From an uncultured Candidatus Actinomarina sp. (lineage in GTDB: Bacteria; Actinomycetota; Acidimicrobiia; Actinomarinales; Actinomarinaceae): a stretch of 64,000 nucleotides of DNA. Positions 42,232 to 51,818 of the stretch are shown here, piece by piece. The position numbers and the translations under genes are program-made. How positions within the stretch are numbered: the stretch's first letter is position 1; each line of letters opens with the position of its first letter. The notes under the pieces are model-generated. The model was not told where the DNA came from. It searched no databases and saw only the letters and a list, made by a program, of their open reading frames with translations. The stretch covers positions 1 to 64,000 of the forward strand of contig CACGBK010000003.1 of the NCBI GenBank assembly GCA_902571385.1, read 5' to 3'.

Positions 42232-42945
42232 ATGGTTTACATTGTCGCTGGTGCAACAGGTGTTGTTGGTACAGCTATATCTAAAGAATTAGCATCTGAA
42301 AATGATGTGATAATTATTGGAAGAGACGAAGAAAAATTATCAGCATTATCCAAAGAAATTGATGCTGAATATTCTGTAATTGATCTTGACAATACGGTTG
42401 AACAACGTGAATTTAGCAAGATTGTTCCTGAAGATAGAGAAATTAAAGGATTAGTTAACTGTATTGGATCAATTCTAATCAAACCTTTACATGGAACTAA
42501 AAAAGAGGAATTTGAAGAAGTAATTAAAGTTAATTTATTTTCTAGTTATTACTTGCTGAGTTCTTTTGCACGTAGAATGAAAAATGGATCAGCAATATTT
42601 TTTTCCTCTGTTGCAGGTACTAAAGGATTATCAAATCATGAAGCAATAGCTGCCGCCAAAGCTGGTTTAGAGGGAATGGCAAGATCTGCGGCTGCTTCAT
42701 ATGCAAAAGATAATTTGCGTGTAAATGTAATTGCTCCGGGATTATTAGATTCGAATATGAGTCAAAGAATTCTTGCTACAGAACAAGCAAGAGAATTATC
42801 AAAATCAATGTACCCAATCCCAAAAATTGGTGATTTTAATGATATACTTCCTGTTGTAAAATGGTTATTGTCTGATGACTCAAAATGGGTTACTGGACAG
42901 ACAATACATGTTGATGGGGGGCTATCAACGGTAAAACCGAGGTAG
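42232..42945 (+). CDS. SDR family oxidoreductase
   Basis: This 237-residue Rossmann enzyme has VAGATGVVGTAI (TGxxxGxG variant) at the N-terminus. In place of the usual YxxxK it has HEAIAAAKAG, where Tyr is replaced by Ala or Ile. The Ser in IFFSSVAGTKG is kept. The C-terminal VTGQTIHVDGGL is normal. Loss of the Tyr suggests altered catalysis. It lies 5 bases before gcvH, as if part of the glycine-cleavage operon. Confidence 0.85.
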   Translation: MVYIVAGATGVVGTAISKELASENDVIIIGRDEEKLSALSKEIDAEYSVIDLDNTVEQREFSKIVPEDREIKGLVNCIGSILIKPLHGTKKEEFEEVIKVNLFSSYYLLSSFARRMKNGSAIFFSSVAGTKGLSNHEAIAAAKAGLEGMARSAAASYAKDNLRVNVIAPGLLDSNMSQRILATEQARELSKSMYPIPKIGDFNDILPVVKWLLSDDSKWVTGQTIHVDGGLSTVKPR

Positions 42946-42950
42946 GAAAT

Positions 42951-43313
42951 ATGTCAGATATAAAATACTTAGAAACACACGAATGGTACTTAATAAACGA
43001 GGAAGTAATCACTGTAGGTATTTCAGATTTCGCACAAAATGAATTAGGAGATATTGTTTATGTTACTCTGCCTGAGGTAGGACAGACTTTTGAAAAAGGT
43101 GGTGCAGTTGTAGAAGTAGAAGCTACTAAAACTGTTGCAGAAGCCTATGCTCCTATGGATTGCACTATTACTGAGGTCAACACACAATTAGAAACTGAAC
43201 CCGAAACAATTAATAATGATCCTTGCGGAGATGGTTGGATGTTTAAAGCAAAAGTTAATGCTATTGATGATTCTGGAATGTCTTATCAGGAGTATGAAGC
43301 TTTTGTATCTTAA
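42951..43313 (+). CDS. gcvH: Glycine cleavage system H protein
   Basis: GcvH carries the aminomethyl group on lipoyl-lysine. The 120-residue protein has ETHEWYL near its start and the lipoyl site VEATKTVAEAYAP, with Lys at about residue 61. The usual ESVK is VEATK here, with the modified Lys kept. It overlaps gcvT by one base (TAATG), so H and T are translated together. Confidence 0.95.
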   Translation: MSDIKYLETHEWYLINEEVITVGISDFAQNELGDIVYVTLPEVGQTFEKGGAVVEVEATKTVAEAYAPMDCTITEVNTQLETEPETINNDPCGDGWMFKAKVNAIDDSGMSYQEYEAFVS

Positions 43314-44332
43314 TGGATAAAAAAACAACTCAACTTCATTCATTTCACGAATCTAACAACGCAAAATTTATAGATTTTGGTGATTGGTCTATGCCTTTTT
43401 CATATGAAGGTACTTTAAAAGAACATGATATCGTTAGAAACTCATCCGGTTTCTTTGATGTATCTCACATGGGACGTTTAGAAATAAATTACACAGAATT
43501 AGATAAAATTTCTACATTAATCTGTTCAGACTTAATTAATATTCCGGTTAACAAAGCACTTTACTCAATTTTTACAAATGAAAATGGTAACGCATTAGAT
43601 GATGTTATTTTTTGGAAATTTGAAGATAAAATTATCTTAATTCCAAATGCATCAAATGAATCTAAAATAAAATCTCATTTACTTGACCACAAAATAAATT
43701 TTATTGATAAATCAACTGAAACAGTTTTGATAGCTGTACAAGGACCAAAAACAATCGAATTAATGAATGATAGATTTGATATACCTGACAAATTTAGTAC
43801 AGGTCAATCTGAAGGTTATATTTATGCTCGTACCGGTTATACAGGCGAAGATGGTATTGAGATTATGGCTAATAACTCTGATGTAGACTCACTTATAAGT
43901 TTTCTTACACAAAAAGGCATAAAGCCATGTGGACTAGGTTCAAGAGACACACTAAGACTTGAAGCATCTCTACCATTATATGGTTTTGAATTAACTGAAG
44001 ATATAACACCCGTTGAAGCCTCTTTATCTTGGACAATTACAAACAATCGTGATTTTTTAGGTTCAGATACAATAAAATCTCAACTTGATGAAGGAAATCA
44101 TAAAATTTTAAAGAAATTTACGATTGATTCGAGAAAAATTGCAAGAACCGATACTCTTGGTTCAGCTGGTGATGTAAAAGGTACTGTTACATCTGGTAAT
44201 TTTTCACCTGTATTGAATAAAAGTATTGGATTTATTATGTTTGAAAATAAGCCTTCTCAGGATTTAATAGAGTTTGATATTCGTGGTAATTTAATAGAAG
44301 GAAATATAGTAAATAAGAGGTTTTTAAGCTGA
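43313..44332 (+). CDS. gcvT: Aminomethyltransferase (glycine cleavage T protein)
   Basis: GcvT moves the methylene group from the H protein to tetrahydrofolate and releases ammonia. The 339-residue protein has FDVSHMGRLEI, ALDDVIFWKF, GYTGEDGIEIMA and LGSRDTLRLEASLPLYG, the usual GcvT landmarks including the Asp that binds folate. It overlaps gcvPA by one base. The end of the C-terminal barrel is short compared with E. coli. Confidence 0.94.
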   Translation: MDKKTTQLHSFHESNNAKFIDFGDWSMPFSYEGTLKEHDIVRNSSGFFDVSHMGRLEINYTELDKISTLICSDLINIPVNKALYSIFTNENGNALDDVIFWKFEDKIILIPNASNESKIKSHLLDHKINFIDKSTETVLIAVQGPKTIELMNDRFDIPDKFSTGQSEGYIYARTGYTGEDGIEIMANNSDVDSLISFLTQKGIKPCGLGSRDTLRLEASLPLYGFELTEDITPVEASLSWTITNNRDFLGSDTIKSQLDEGNHKILKKFTIDSRKIARTDTLGSAGDVKGTVTSGNFSPVLNKSIGFIMFENKPSQDLIEFDIRGNLIEGNIVNKRFLS

Positions 44333-45639
44333 TGTTTGTACCACATTCAGAATTAGATTTAAAAAAGATGTTTGATGAGTTAAGTATTAATTCATTGGAC
44401 GATCTATTTACACATATTCCTGATGCTTTGCTTCTCGAAAACGGTTTAGATTTACCAGAATCTTTATCAGAGCTCGAATCAATTGATTATTTTGATGATA
44501 TTGCCTCAAGAAATAAGTCTGATTTAGTTTGTTTTGCTGGGGGAGGTCATTATGACGTTTATTTACCACAAACTGTTAAATCTTTAACAATGCGACCTGA
44601 GTTTATGACTTCTTATACTCCATATCAAGCTGAAATCTCACAAGGAATACTGCAAGTACTATTTGAATTTCAATCATTGGTATGTGATCTTACTGATATG
44701 GAATTGGCCAATGCTTCATTATATGATGGAGCTACTTCCATCGCAGAAGCTATATCCGTAGCTATTAATAAAACCAAAAGAGATGGAGTAATCATTTCAT
44801 CTGGTTTAAATCCAAACAGTAAAGAAGTAGTCAACACTTTAATTGATGGAAATAAATTTAATTTAAATTATGTGGAATTAGATAATTATTTGTTTCCTGC
44901 TGATTATGAATTTGATGAATTACAAGCTGCTTTTGTTGTATCATATCCTCATTATGAAGGCTCCTGTCAAGATCTTACAGAATTAGTTACAAAAGCTAAA
45001 GAAAAGGGAATTGTTACAATTTGCTATGTAGACCCCTCCATGTTGGGAGTTCTTACTACACCAGGACAAATGGGTTTTGATATTATTGTTGCAGAAGGAC
45101 AGTCACTTGGATCCCCATTATCATTTGGTGGTCCTACAGTTGGATGGTTTGCAACTAAGAAAGAATTTGCTCGTCTTGTTCCAGGACGCTTAATCGGTGA
45201 GTCAAGAGATAAAGATGGTAATAAATCATATGTTATGACTTTAAGAGCAAGAGAACAAGATATTCGAAGAGAGAAAGCATCATCAAATATTTGTACAAAT
45301 CAAACATTAAATGCAATTGGTTCTGCAATTCATCTTTCATGGCTTGGACCAGAAGGTTTATATGACATGGGCTATCACTCGATACAAAAAGCCAATTATA
45401 TGAAAAAATCATTAATCAAAAACGGTTACGTTATTCCAAATGATGATTCAAGCTTAAGAGAGTTTCTATTAGAAGTTAAGACTGATGCATCTGAAGTTAT
45501 TAACAAAATGGGAGACAAGGGATTTTTAGCAGGAATTTATTACGACGATAAGCATGTTTTAGTTGCTGTTACTGAGAAAAGGAAAAAGACAGAAATTGAT
45601 GATTATATTCTAGCCTTACAGGAGGTAGACAATGGTTAG
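44332..45639 (+). CDS. gcvPA: Glycine dehydrogenase (decarboxylating) subunit 1
   Basis: This 435-residue protein is the N-terminal half of the P protein (split form). FAGGGHYDVYLP, TSYTPYQAEISQGILQVLFEFQ and GIVTICYVDP are typical. It lacks the PLP lysine, which sits in gcvPB, and pairs with it. It overlaps gcvPB by 8 bases. The split P protein is common in Firmicutes, Thermotoga and archaea but less so in actinobacteria, where one long gcvP is usual. Confidence 0.95.
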   Translation: MFVPHSELDLKKMFDELSINSLDDLFTHIPDALLLENGLDLPESLSELESIDYFDDIASRNKSDLVCFAGGGHYDVYLPQTVKSLTMRPEFMTSYTPYQAEISQGILQVLFEFQSLVCDLTDMELANASLYDGATSIAEAISVAINKTKRDGVIISSGLNPNSKEVVNTLIDGNKFNLNYVELDNYLFPADYEFDELQAAFVVSYPHYEGSCQDLTELVTKAKEKGIVTICYVDPSMLGVLTTPGQMGFDIIVAEGQSLGSPLSFGGPTVGWFATKKEFARLVPGRLIGESRDKDGNKSYVMTLRAREQDIRREKASSNICTNQTLNAIGSAIHLSWLGPEGLYDMGYHSIQKANYMKKSLIKNGYVIPNDDSSLREFLLEVKTDASEVINKMGDKGFLAGIYYDDKHVLVAVTEKRKKTEIDDYILALQEVDNG

Positions 45640-47137
45640 TGGAGGAAACGCTAGTTCACTTCCATTAGTTGGAGGTAAACCTGAACCAACAATTAAAGAG
45701 TTATCGAGTCCGGGTAGAAGAGCATCTAATTTTCCAAAATTAGACGTACCTGAGGTAAAAATTAATCATGAGTCATTAAAAAAAGAAAAAGCTAGGTTAC
45801 CAGAAGTTTCTGAACATGATTTAGTGATGCATTACTCAAGGCTAGCTCATAGGAATTTTGCTGTTGATTTAGGATTTTATCCTCTTGGATCTTGTACGAT
45901 GAAATACAATCCAAGATTTGCTGATTCTATTGCATCAGATTCTAGATTTGCAAATATGCATCCTTCAATGCCAGAAGAATTTACTCAAGGTTGTTTAAAA
46001 GTTATGTACGAAATTGGCAATTATTTATGTGAAATAACCGGTATGGATTATGCAAGTTTTCAACCTCCAGCAGGTGCATCTGGCGAGTTAACTGGTTTAT
46101 TAATTATTAAAAAATATTTAGAGATTAATAATCTCCAAAATAAAACAGAAATTATAGTTCCAGACTCTGCTCACGGTACAAATCCGGCATCAGCAAGAAT
46201 GGCTGGTTTTACTGTTGTCGAGGTTGAGACAGATGACCGAGGTATGGTAAACATTGATAAATTAAAAGAAATTGTAAATGACAATACTGCTGGTTTAATG
46301 TTAACTAACCCAAACACAGGTGGCTTATTTGAAGAAGAAATTTTAACTATTTCACAAATTATTCACAATGCTGGCGGCTTACTTTACTATGATGGAGCTA
46401 ATCTTAATGCAATTGTAGGCACTTCTAGACCTGGTGATATGGGTTTTGACATAGTGCATTCTAATCTTCATAAAACATTTGCAACACCTCACGGTGGAGG
46501 TGGTCCTGGATCTGGTCCTGTTGCTGTTAAAGAATTTTTAAAAGAATATTTACCTGGACCAATCGTTGAAAATAAAGATAGAAAATACAATTGGTATAAA
46601 CCAAAAAATAGTATTGGTCGAATGCATGGATATCATGGCAACTTTTTAGTTACTTTAAGAGCACTTGTATACATGAAGTTACTTGGTAAAGAAGGTCTAG
46701 ATAACTTGGGTGCTTATGCCGTTTTAAATGCACGATATCTCAGCTCTAAAGTATCTAAAATTATTCCTTTAGCTTATGACGAACCATGTATGCATGAATT
46801 TGTTACTTCTGTAAAGGACTTAAAAAAATCACATAAAATTAAAGCTTATGATGTAGGAAAAGCTCTTTTAGACAAGGGTTTTCATTCCCCAACTATTTAC
46901 TTTCCTTTAATTGTTCCTGAAGCTCTAATGTTTGAACCTACTGAAACACAATCTAAAGAAACATTAGATGATCTTGCAGAAAGCTTAAAGTTAATTATTG
47001 CTGATTTACAACAAGAAGATATTGTTCTAGAAGATTATCCAAAAAATTTGCCTGTTGGAAGACCAAATGAACTTATTCCTGCCAAATTTTTAACAGTTAA
47101 TTGGGGAGATTTTGAACTTCTTGAAATAACTGAATAA
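45632..47137 (+). CDS. gcvPB: Glycine dehydrogenase (decarboxylating) subunit 2
   Basis: This 501-residue PLP-dependent half of the P protein decarboxylates glycine and passes the aminomethyl group to GcvH. The PLP Lys is in HSNLHKTFATPHGGGGPGSGP, and YPLGSCTMKYNPR and ANLNAIVGTSRPGDMG are family landmarks. It completes the gcvH-T-PA-PB operon; dihydrolipoamide dehydrogenase (L protein) is not encoded in the window. Confidence 0.96.
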   Translation: MVSGGNASSLPLVGGKPEPTIKELSSPGRRASNFPKLDVPEVKINHESLKKEKARLPEVSEHDLVMHYSRLAHRNFAVDLGFYPLGSCTMKYNPRFADSIASDSRFANMHPSMPEEFTQGCLKVMYEIGNYLCEITGMDYASFQPPAGASGELTGLLIIKKYLEINNLQNKTEIIVPDSAHGTNPASARMAGFTVVEVETDDRGMVNIDKLKEIVNDNTAGLMLTNPNTGGLFEEEILTISQIIHNAGGLLYYDGANLNAIVGTSRPGDMGFDIVHSNLHKTFATPHGGGGPGSGPVAVKEFLKEYLPGPIVENKDRKYNWYKPKNSIGRMHGYHGNFLVTLRALVYMKLLGKEGLDNLGAYAVLNARYLSSKVSKIIPLAYDEPCMHEFVTSVKDLKKSHKIKAYDVGKALLDKGFHSPTIYFPLIVPEALMFEPTETQSKETLDDLAESLKLIIADLQQEDIVLEDYPKNLPVGRPNELIPAKFLTVNWGDFELLEITE

Positions 47138-47146
47138 TATGTAAGT

Positions 47147-48793
47147 ATGTCCCTTACAAAATTAGATATAGATCGATACATAACAACATTAAGGACAAAT
47201 TCTAAAGAATTTAACAACATTTCAGACGTTCAACTATCATCGATGCTTGAAAATGTTATTTCAAATATTAATGAAGTGGCATATTTTTGGTCAACTGTTT
47301 GCTCTGATAATAAGGGAACAACTAAGACGCCCGCAGAAGGTGAAGAGTGGCTAGGCGGACCATTTGCTGCAGTTCTTGCTACTCAATATTACATTGAAAC
47401 ACTTCAGTCAAATGATGATTTATCTTTAAACTCTTTTAACAAAGAAGAAAACAGTTATAAAGTTTTTCCAAATAAGTTCATTGAAAAAATTACTTTTCCC
47501 TTCATAGATGCCAAAGTGTATTTTAATAAATCAATGTCATTTGAAGACATAAATAAATTTAGGGGTTTCTCAAGACGATTCGATATAGATCCTTCTATTA
47601 CTTTGGTTTTAGGAGCAGGCAATTTTTCCTCCATTCCATATTTAGATGTTCTTTACCATCTTATAACTCGTCGATCAGTTATTTTGCTTAAGTTAAATCC
47701 AGTCAACGAATATCTGAAACCTGTATTCGAGAAAGTGTTTCAAAATTTTATTGAAAGAGGATATGTAATTATAACTACCGGCAATATTGAGGAATCTAAG
47801 TATATGGCTACTCACGCTGGTGTTAATCATATTCACTTAACTGGATCTGACAAAACTTTTGAAGAAATTGTTTATGGAAGAGAATTGAATGATAAAGAGA
47901 AGAAATTAAAAAATATATCAAAAGTGAATACAAAACCCATTACATCTGAACTTGGTAATGTTACACCATTCATAATTCATCCTGGTAAATGGTCAACATC
48001 AGATATTAAATATCAAGCTAGAAAAATAGTGACTGGAAAGTTAAATAATAATGGGTTTAATTGTATAGCTGCTCAAGTAGTTGTTCTTCCTGATGGCTGG
48101 GGACAAACAGAGACATTGATCAAATATATAAAATTTTATATGAATAAAGCGAAAGATAGAAAAGCTTATTACCCGGACAGTATTGAAAGATTAAATAAAC
48201 TTGAAAAGGACAAGTCATATGAAAGAGTTAATAAACTAAGTTGCGTTACTCCACATTTAACACGAGAAATTAAAGCGTACAATAAATATGAACTAGATGA
48301 AGTTTGGTCATCCGCGCTTTATTTTAAAAAAATAGAGTATTCATCACCGGAAGATTATTCATTAAAGGCGATCGAATATTGTAATGGAGAATTATGGGGT
48401 AATCTAGGTGTTTCGGTAATAATGAAACATCATCGTAAAAAGCACAATCGTCATATATTAGAAAATTACATTGAAAAGTTAAATTATGGAACCGTGGCTA
48501 TAAACGAATGGGCAGCGATCGGATATATTATTCCACAGTTACCTTGGGGTGGCTATCCAGGAAATAAGGATAATGATATCCAAAGTGGTCAATCTGTAGT
48601 TCATAATACTTTTTTATTTGAATCTCCCTTAAAGGGTGTAGTCGATACAAAATTTCGCATATCAAGATTAATTGATCCTCCTTGGTATATAACTAATAGA
48701 AAATCTAGAAGATTATTTAAGAATCTCACATATTTTCAGATTGATAATTCAATAATTAATTTCCTAAAAGTAGGATTCTCAGCACTAGTATGA
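47147..48793 (+). CDS. Divergent aldehyde dehydrogenase-like protein
   Basis: This 548-residue protein has the ALDH fold. The catalytic Glu region is TSELGNVTPFI (about 265) and the catalytic Cys is in NNGFNCIAAQV (about 300). There is a Rossmann-type segment HIHLTGSDKTFEEIVYG and a late NEWAAIGYIIPQLPWGG. The N-terminal 100 residues lack clear matches. It lies 10 bases after gcvPB. An acyl-CoA- or semialdehyde-directed role is possible; the substrate cannot be told. Confidence 0.75.
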   Translation: MSLTKLDIDRYITTLRTNSKEFNNISDVQLSSMLENVISNINEVAYFWSTVCSDNKGTTKTPAEGEEWLGGPFAAVLATQYYIETLQSNDDLSLNSFNKEENSYKVFPNKFIEKITFPFIDAKVYFNKSMSFEDINKFRGFSRRFDIDPSITLVLGAGNFSSIPYLDVLYHLITRRSVILLKLNPVNEYLKPVFEKVFQNFIERGYVIITTGNIEESKYMATHAGVNHIHLTGSDKTFEEIVYGRELNDKEKKLKNISKVNTKPITSELGNVTPFIIHPGKWSTSDIKYQARKIVTGKLNNNGFNCIAAQVVVLPDGWGQTETLIKYIKFYMNKAKDRKAYYPDSIERLNKLEKDKSYERVNKLSCVTPHLTREIKAYNKYELDEVWSSALYFKKIEYSSPEDYSLKAIEYCNGELWGNLGVSVIMKHHRKKHNRHILENYIEKLNYGTVAINEWAAIGYIIPQLPWGGYPGNKDNDIQSGQSVVHNTFLFESPLKGVVDTKFRISRLIDPPWYITNRKSRRLFKNLTYFQIDNSIINFLKVGFSALV

Positions 48794-48797
48794 TTCT

Positions 48798-49904
48798 ATG
48801 AAAAAATTTACTTTATTGTTTTTGTTGATATCATTAGTAGCTTGTACCTCTGCTGAAAACACAACAGATATTACTGATACAACAAGTAGTTCTACAACTG
48901 TAACAACTAATGTAGAAGAAAATACTACGACAACTTTAGAAAATACAGAAGTAGTTGAAAGCTATGTTTATGATAAAGAAAAAATGTCACCTTTTACAGG
49001 TTTAGAATTATCTCCAGAAATATGGCTAAAAAGACCCAGACGAGTAATTGCTTTTAAGATTGATAATAATTTTAATGCAAGGCCACAGTCAGGTTTACAA
49101 GAAGCTGATTCAGTTATGGAAATATTGGTAGAAGGCGGAATGACCAGATTTCTTGCTTTTTATCTTGATAAAACAAGTTCATATGTTGGACCAATCCGAT
49201 CTGCTCGACCTACTGATCCAACACTTATTAGGCCTTATGGAGGAGTGTTAGTTGTTTCTGGAGCAACAGCAGGATTAATACCTACAATTAGGGATTTAGG
49301 AGTTCCTGTCCTTGAAGAAGTCTCTGCTCCAACAATGTTTAGAATTTTAGATAGAGTTGCTCCTCATAATTTATATGCAGATACAGAACTCGTTAGAGAA
49401 TATATCGACCAAAAGGGTTTCCTGTTTAATCAAGATGTAAATCCTATATTTAGTTTTGGAAATAATCAGTCAAGTTGGTCAACAGGAGCCAATAGAGTGA
49501 CTCTAAAATATAGTGATTTTACAACAGTTATTTGGAAATTTGATAATGAAGAATATAATCGTTTCATTATTGATGGTTATTCCTCTGAAGATGAAGCAGT
49601 TGCACATAATTTCATTACAAGAGATGGTTACTCAGACATCTTAAAATCACCCACAGTAGTCGTAATACAAGGTCCACTTTATAATGATGAGGCTACAACT
49701 CTTCCAAGTGTTTTAACAGTTGGTGTAGGACCATTAACTATTTTTCATGATGGTAATTATGTTGAAGGAACTTGGAGAAGAAATGATATTACTGATCCGT
49801 TTGAATTTCTTGATACAAACCAAAATAAAATAGAAGTACCTCCAAGTAAACAATGGATTCATTTATTACCTTTAAATGGTGAAATAATTATCGCTGATAA
49901 TTAA
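48798..49904 (+). CDS. DUF3048 lipoprotein (YerB-like)
   Basis: This 368-residue lipoprotein has lipobox LVAC and a Thr/Ser-rich tether to about residue 55. The DUF3048 domain follows: ARPQSGLQEADSVMEILVEGGMTRFLAFY, GPIRSARPTDP, APHNLYADT and a C-terminal TWRRNDITDPFEF. It shares the core motifs with the next gene. DUF3048 proteins are extracytoplasmic and of unknown function; YerB of Bacillus is the named member. Confidence 0.88.
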   Translation: MKKFTLLFLLISLVACTSAENTTDITDTTSSSTTVTTNVEENTTTTLENTEVVESYVYDKEKMSPFTGLELSPEIWLKRPRRVIAFKIDNNFNARPQSGLQEADSVMEILVEGGMTRFLAFYLDKTSSYVGPIRSARPTDPTLIRPYGGVLVVSGATAGLIPTIRDLGVPVLEEVSAPTMFRILDRVAPHNLYADTELVREYIDQKGFLFNQDVNPIFSFGNNQSSWSTGANRVTLKYSDFTTVIWKFDNEEYNRFIIDGYSSEDEAVAHNFITRDGYSDILKSPTVVVIQGPLYNDEATTLPSVLTVGVGPLTIFHDGNYVEGTWRRNDITDPFEFLDTNQNKIEVPPSKQWIHLLPLNGEIIIADN

Positions 49905-49960
49905 TTTCTATTAATAAATACCTAAATATTTATTTACTAAAATAATATCTAGGGTTGTGT

Positions 49961-51709
49961 ATGGAAAAAAATTTACATAAAAATTTATATTCTAAAAGAA
50001 ACATAAAACCCTCGTATCCCAAAATCAACAGAGATATTGAACCTACCTCAATAGAGTCAGATTTAATCGAAATTGATGACCTTCTTCTTGTTACGAGTGG
50101 AAATGATAACACTTACAAACGATACATAATTTCTACTGTTGCCGTTTTTGGTTTAATTATTTCATTTTTTATTTCTACGAATAATTTACAAAACTCAGAT
50201 CAATCGTTAGTTTCTGAAATTGTTACTGAATCTAATATACCTTTATCATCAACTACATCGACTACTCTTGTAGTAACATCCACTTCTTCAAGTACAACTA
50301 CTTCATCAACTACAACATCATTACCTATTAAAGTATTGTCTTTACAAGATGCACAGAATCAACTTTATAAATTGGGTTTATATATTGGTGATATAGATGG
50401 CATTCTTGGAATTGAAACTAAAAATGCCATTAAAGAATTTCAAAAATTATCGGGGCTTGTAGTTGATGGAATTTTAGGACCTAAGACAAAGTCTGCATTA
50501 GAAAAAGGTGAAGATTCATACGTTTCAATTGGTAATCAGCCAATATCTTCAACTGCTAGCAATTCAGCGTTAGATTTAAGAAACTATAATCCAAATGCAA
50601 TATGTATTGTTGGTTATGTTAATGATATGCAAATTTGGGTCCCAGATCCTTGCTTTTATCCAGTATTTGTATTTAGGTATGGTCAAACTGCACAAGTAAA
50701 TTCTCAAGCAGAACTTGATGCGTATTTAAATCAAAATTGGTCACGTACTAAAGAAAAAACATATAATTCACTTGGTGAGGTATCAACACAAAACTATTTA
50801 CCAGGAATAAACTCACCCGTTAACGGACTTCCAATGTCACCAAATTCAAATAATTCAATAGTTATTGGGATAAAAAATGATAATAACGTTAGGGCACGTC
50901 CACAATCCGGACCACAAAATGCCGATGCGGTATTTGAAGTTTTAGTCGAAGGAGGAATGACAAGATTTATTAATATTTTTTATCAAAGTGATATTTCATA
51001 TCACGGACCTATTAGATCAGCTAGGCCGACTGATCCTACTGTTTTACGACCATTGGGTGGTGTATTGGTAGCAAGTGGTGCAACTGGTGGATTAATACCT
51101 GAAATAAATGATATGGGTGTTCCAGTTATTACTGATAGAAGACCTGATTATTTTAGGATTTCATCAAGGAAAGCACCTCACAATTTGTATGCCGATACAC
51201 AGAAATTAAAATCAACAGCGGTATCCAAAGGGTATAAAAAAGTTAATACTCCACAACCATTATTTCCTTGGGGGGATCCAACTTTTAATAATTGGCAGAC
51301 AAACTCTTTTTTAACATTGCCTTTTTCTGGATACACAGAAACAACTTGGACATGGAATGGCTCAACATATTTAAGAACATATTATGATGCTTACCAAAAT
51401 CAAAAATACGACAATATTCATTATTGGTCAGATGAAAATGGAAACACGGGACAAATATCTTTTGATACTGTTATTGCTTTATTTTGTGAGCCATATGTAC
51501 ATCCCTTGCAACTTCCTTCTGTAAAAACTGTTGGTGAGGGTAGAGCGATACTTTTACACGGCGGAAAAATGATTGATGCTAAGTGGAAGAGAGGTTCTAA
51601 TTTAGATCCTTTCCATATTTTCGACAGTAACAACAACATATTGTATGTTCCAAAGGGTAAAGTATGGATTTCTCTGGTACCAAATACAAAATCGCCTTCT
51701 TTTGGGTAA
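49961..51709 (+). CDS. DUF3048 protein with PG-binding domain
   Basis: This protein of about 582 residues has ATG 49961 preceded by AGGG (6-base spacing). One membrane segment (about 50-70) anchors it; a Ser/Thr-rich linker follows, then a PGBD-1 peptidoglycan-binding domain (DAQNQLYKLGLYIGDIDG to KTKSALEKG) and the DUF3048 domain (ARPQSGPQNADAVFEVLVEGG; GPIRSARPTDPTVLRPLGG). It is a tandem paralogue of the preceding lipoprotein, with a wall-binding addition. A cell-wall role is likely. Confidence 0.87.
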   Translation: MEKNLHKNLYSKRNIKPSYPKINRDIEPTSIESDLIEIDDLLLVTSGNDNTYKRYIISTVAVFGLIISFFISTNNLQNSDQSLVSEIVTESNIPLSSTTSTTLVVTSTSSSTTTSSTTTSLPIKVLSLQDAQNQLYKLGLYIGDIDGILGIETKNAIKEFQKLSGLVVDGILGPKTKSALEKGEDSYVSIGNQPISSTASNSALDLRNYNPNAICIVGYVNDMQIWVPDPCFYPVFVFRYGQTAQVNSQAELDAYLNQNWSRTKEKTYNSLGEVSTQNYLPGINSPVNGLPMSPNSNNSIVIGIKNDNNVRARPQSGPQNADAVFEVLVEGGMTRFINIFYQSDISYHGPIRSARPTDPTVLRPLGGVLVASGATGGLIPEINDMGVPVITDRRPDYFRISSRKAPHNLYADTQKLKSTAVSKGYKKVNTPQPLFPWGDPTFNNWQTNSFLTLPFSGYTETTWTWNGSTYLRTYYDAYQNQKYDNIHYWSDENGNTGQISFDTVIALFCEPYVHPLQLPSVKTVGEGRAILLHGGKMIDAKWKRGSNLDPFHIFDSNNNILYVPKGKVWISLVPNTKSPSFG

Positions 51710-51749
51710 ATAGCTTTACTTTTAAGAAAAGTTCATGGTAATCTAAGAG

Positions 51750-51818
51750 TGCGTTTCAATTAAGTGTGATACGCAGCCCTGTTGGGAAGCCTCCTTTTTG
51801 GGGGCTTCCGTTTTTTTT
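51750..51818 (+). ncRNA. Candidate small RNA C: two hairpins with own promoter
   Basis: TGGTAATCT (51736-51744) is an extended -10. TGCGT (51750-51754) pairs with ACGCA (51771-51775) at the expected transcript start. A second 10-bp stem (51785-51794 with 51800-51809, loop TTTTT) is followed by eight Ts, a strong terminator. The transcript would be about 68 bases. It sits between the convergent DUF3048 and LLM genes and might instead be only the terminator of the DUF3048 gene. Confidence 0.55.

Noticed and set aside
42190-42951. Glycine riboswitch before the gcv genes
   Set aside because: No conserved tandem aptamer pattern is visible and gcvH starts 5 bases after the SDR gene.
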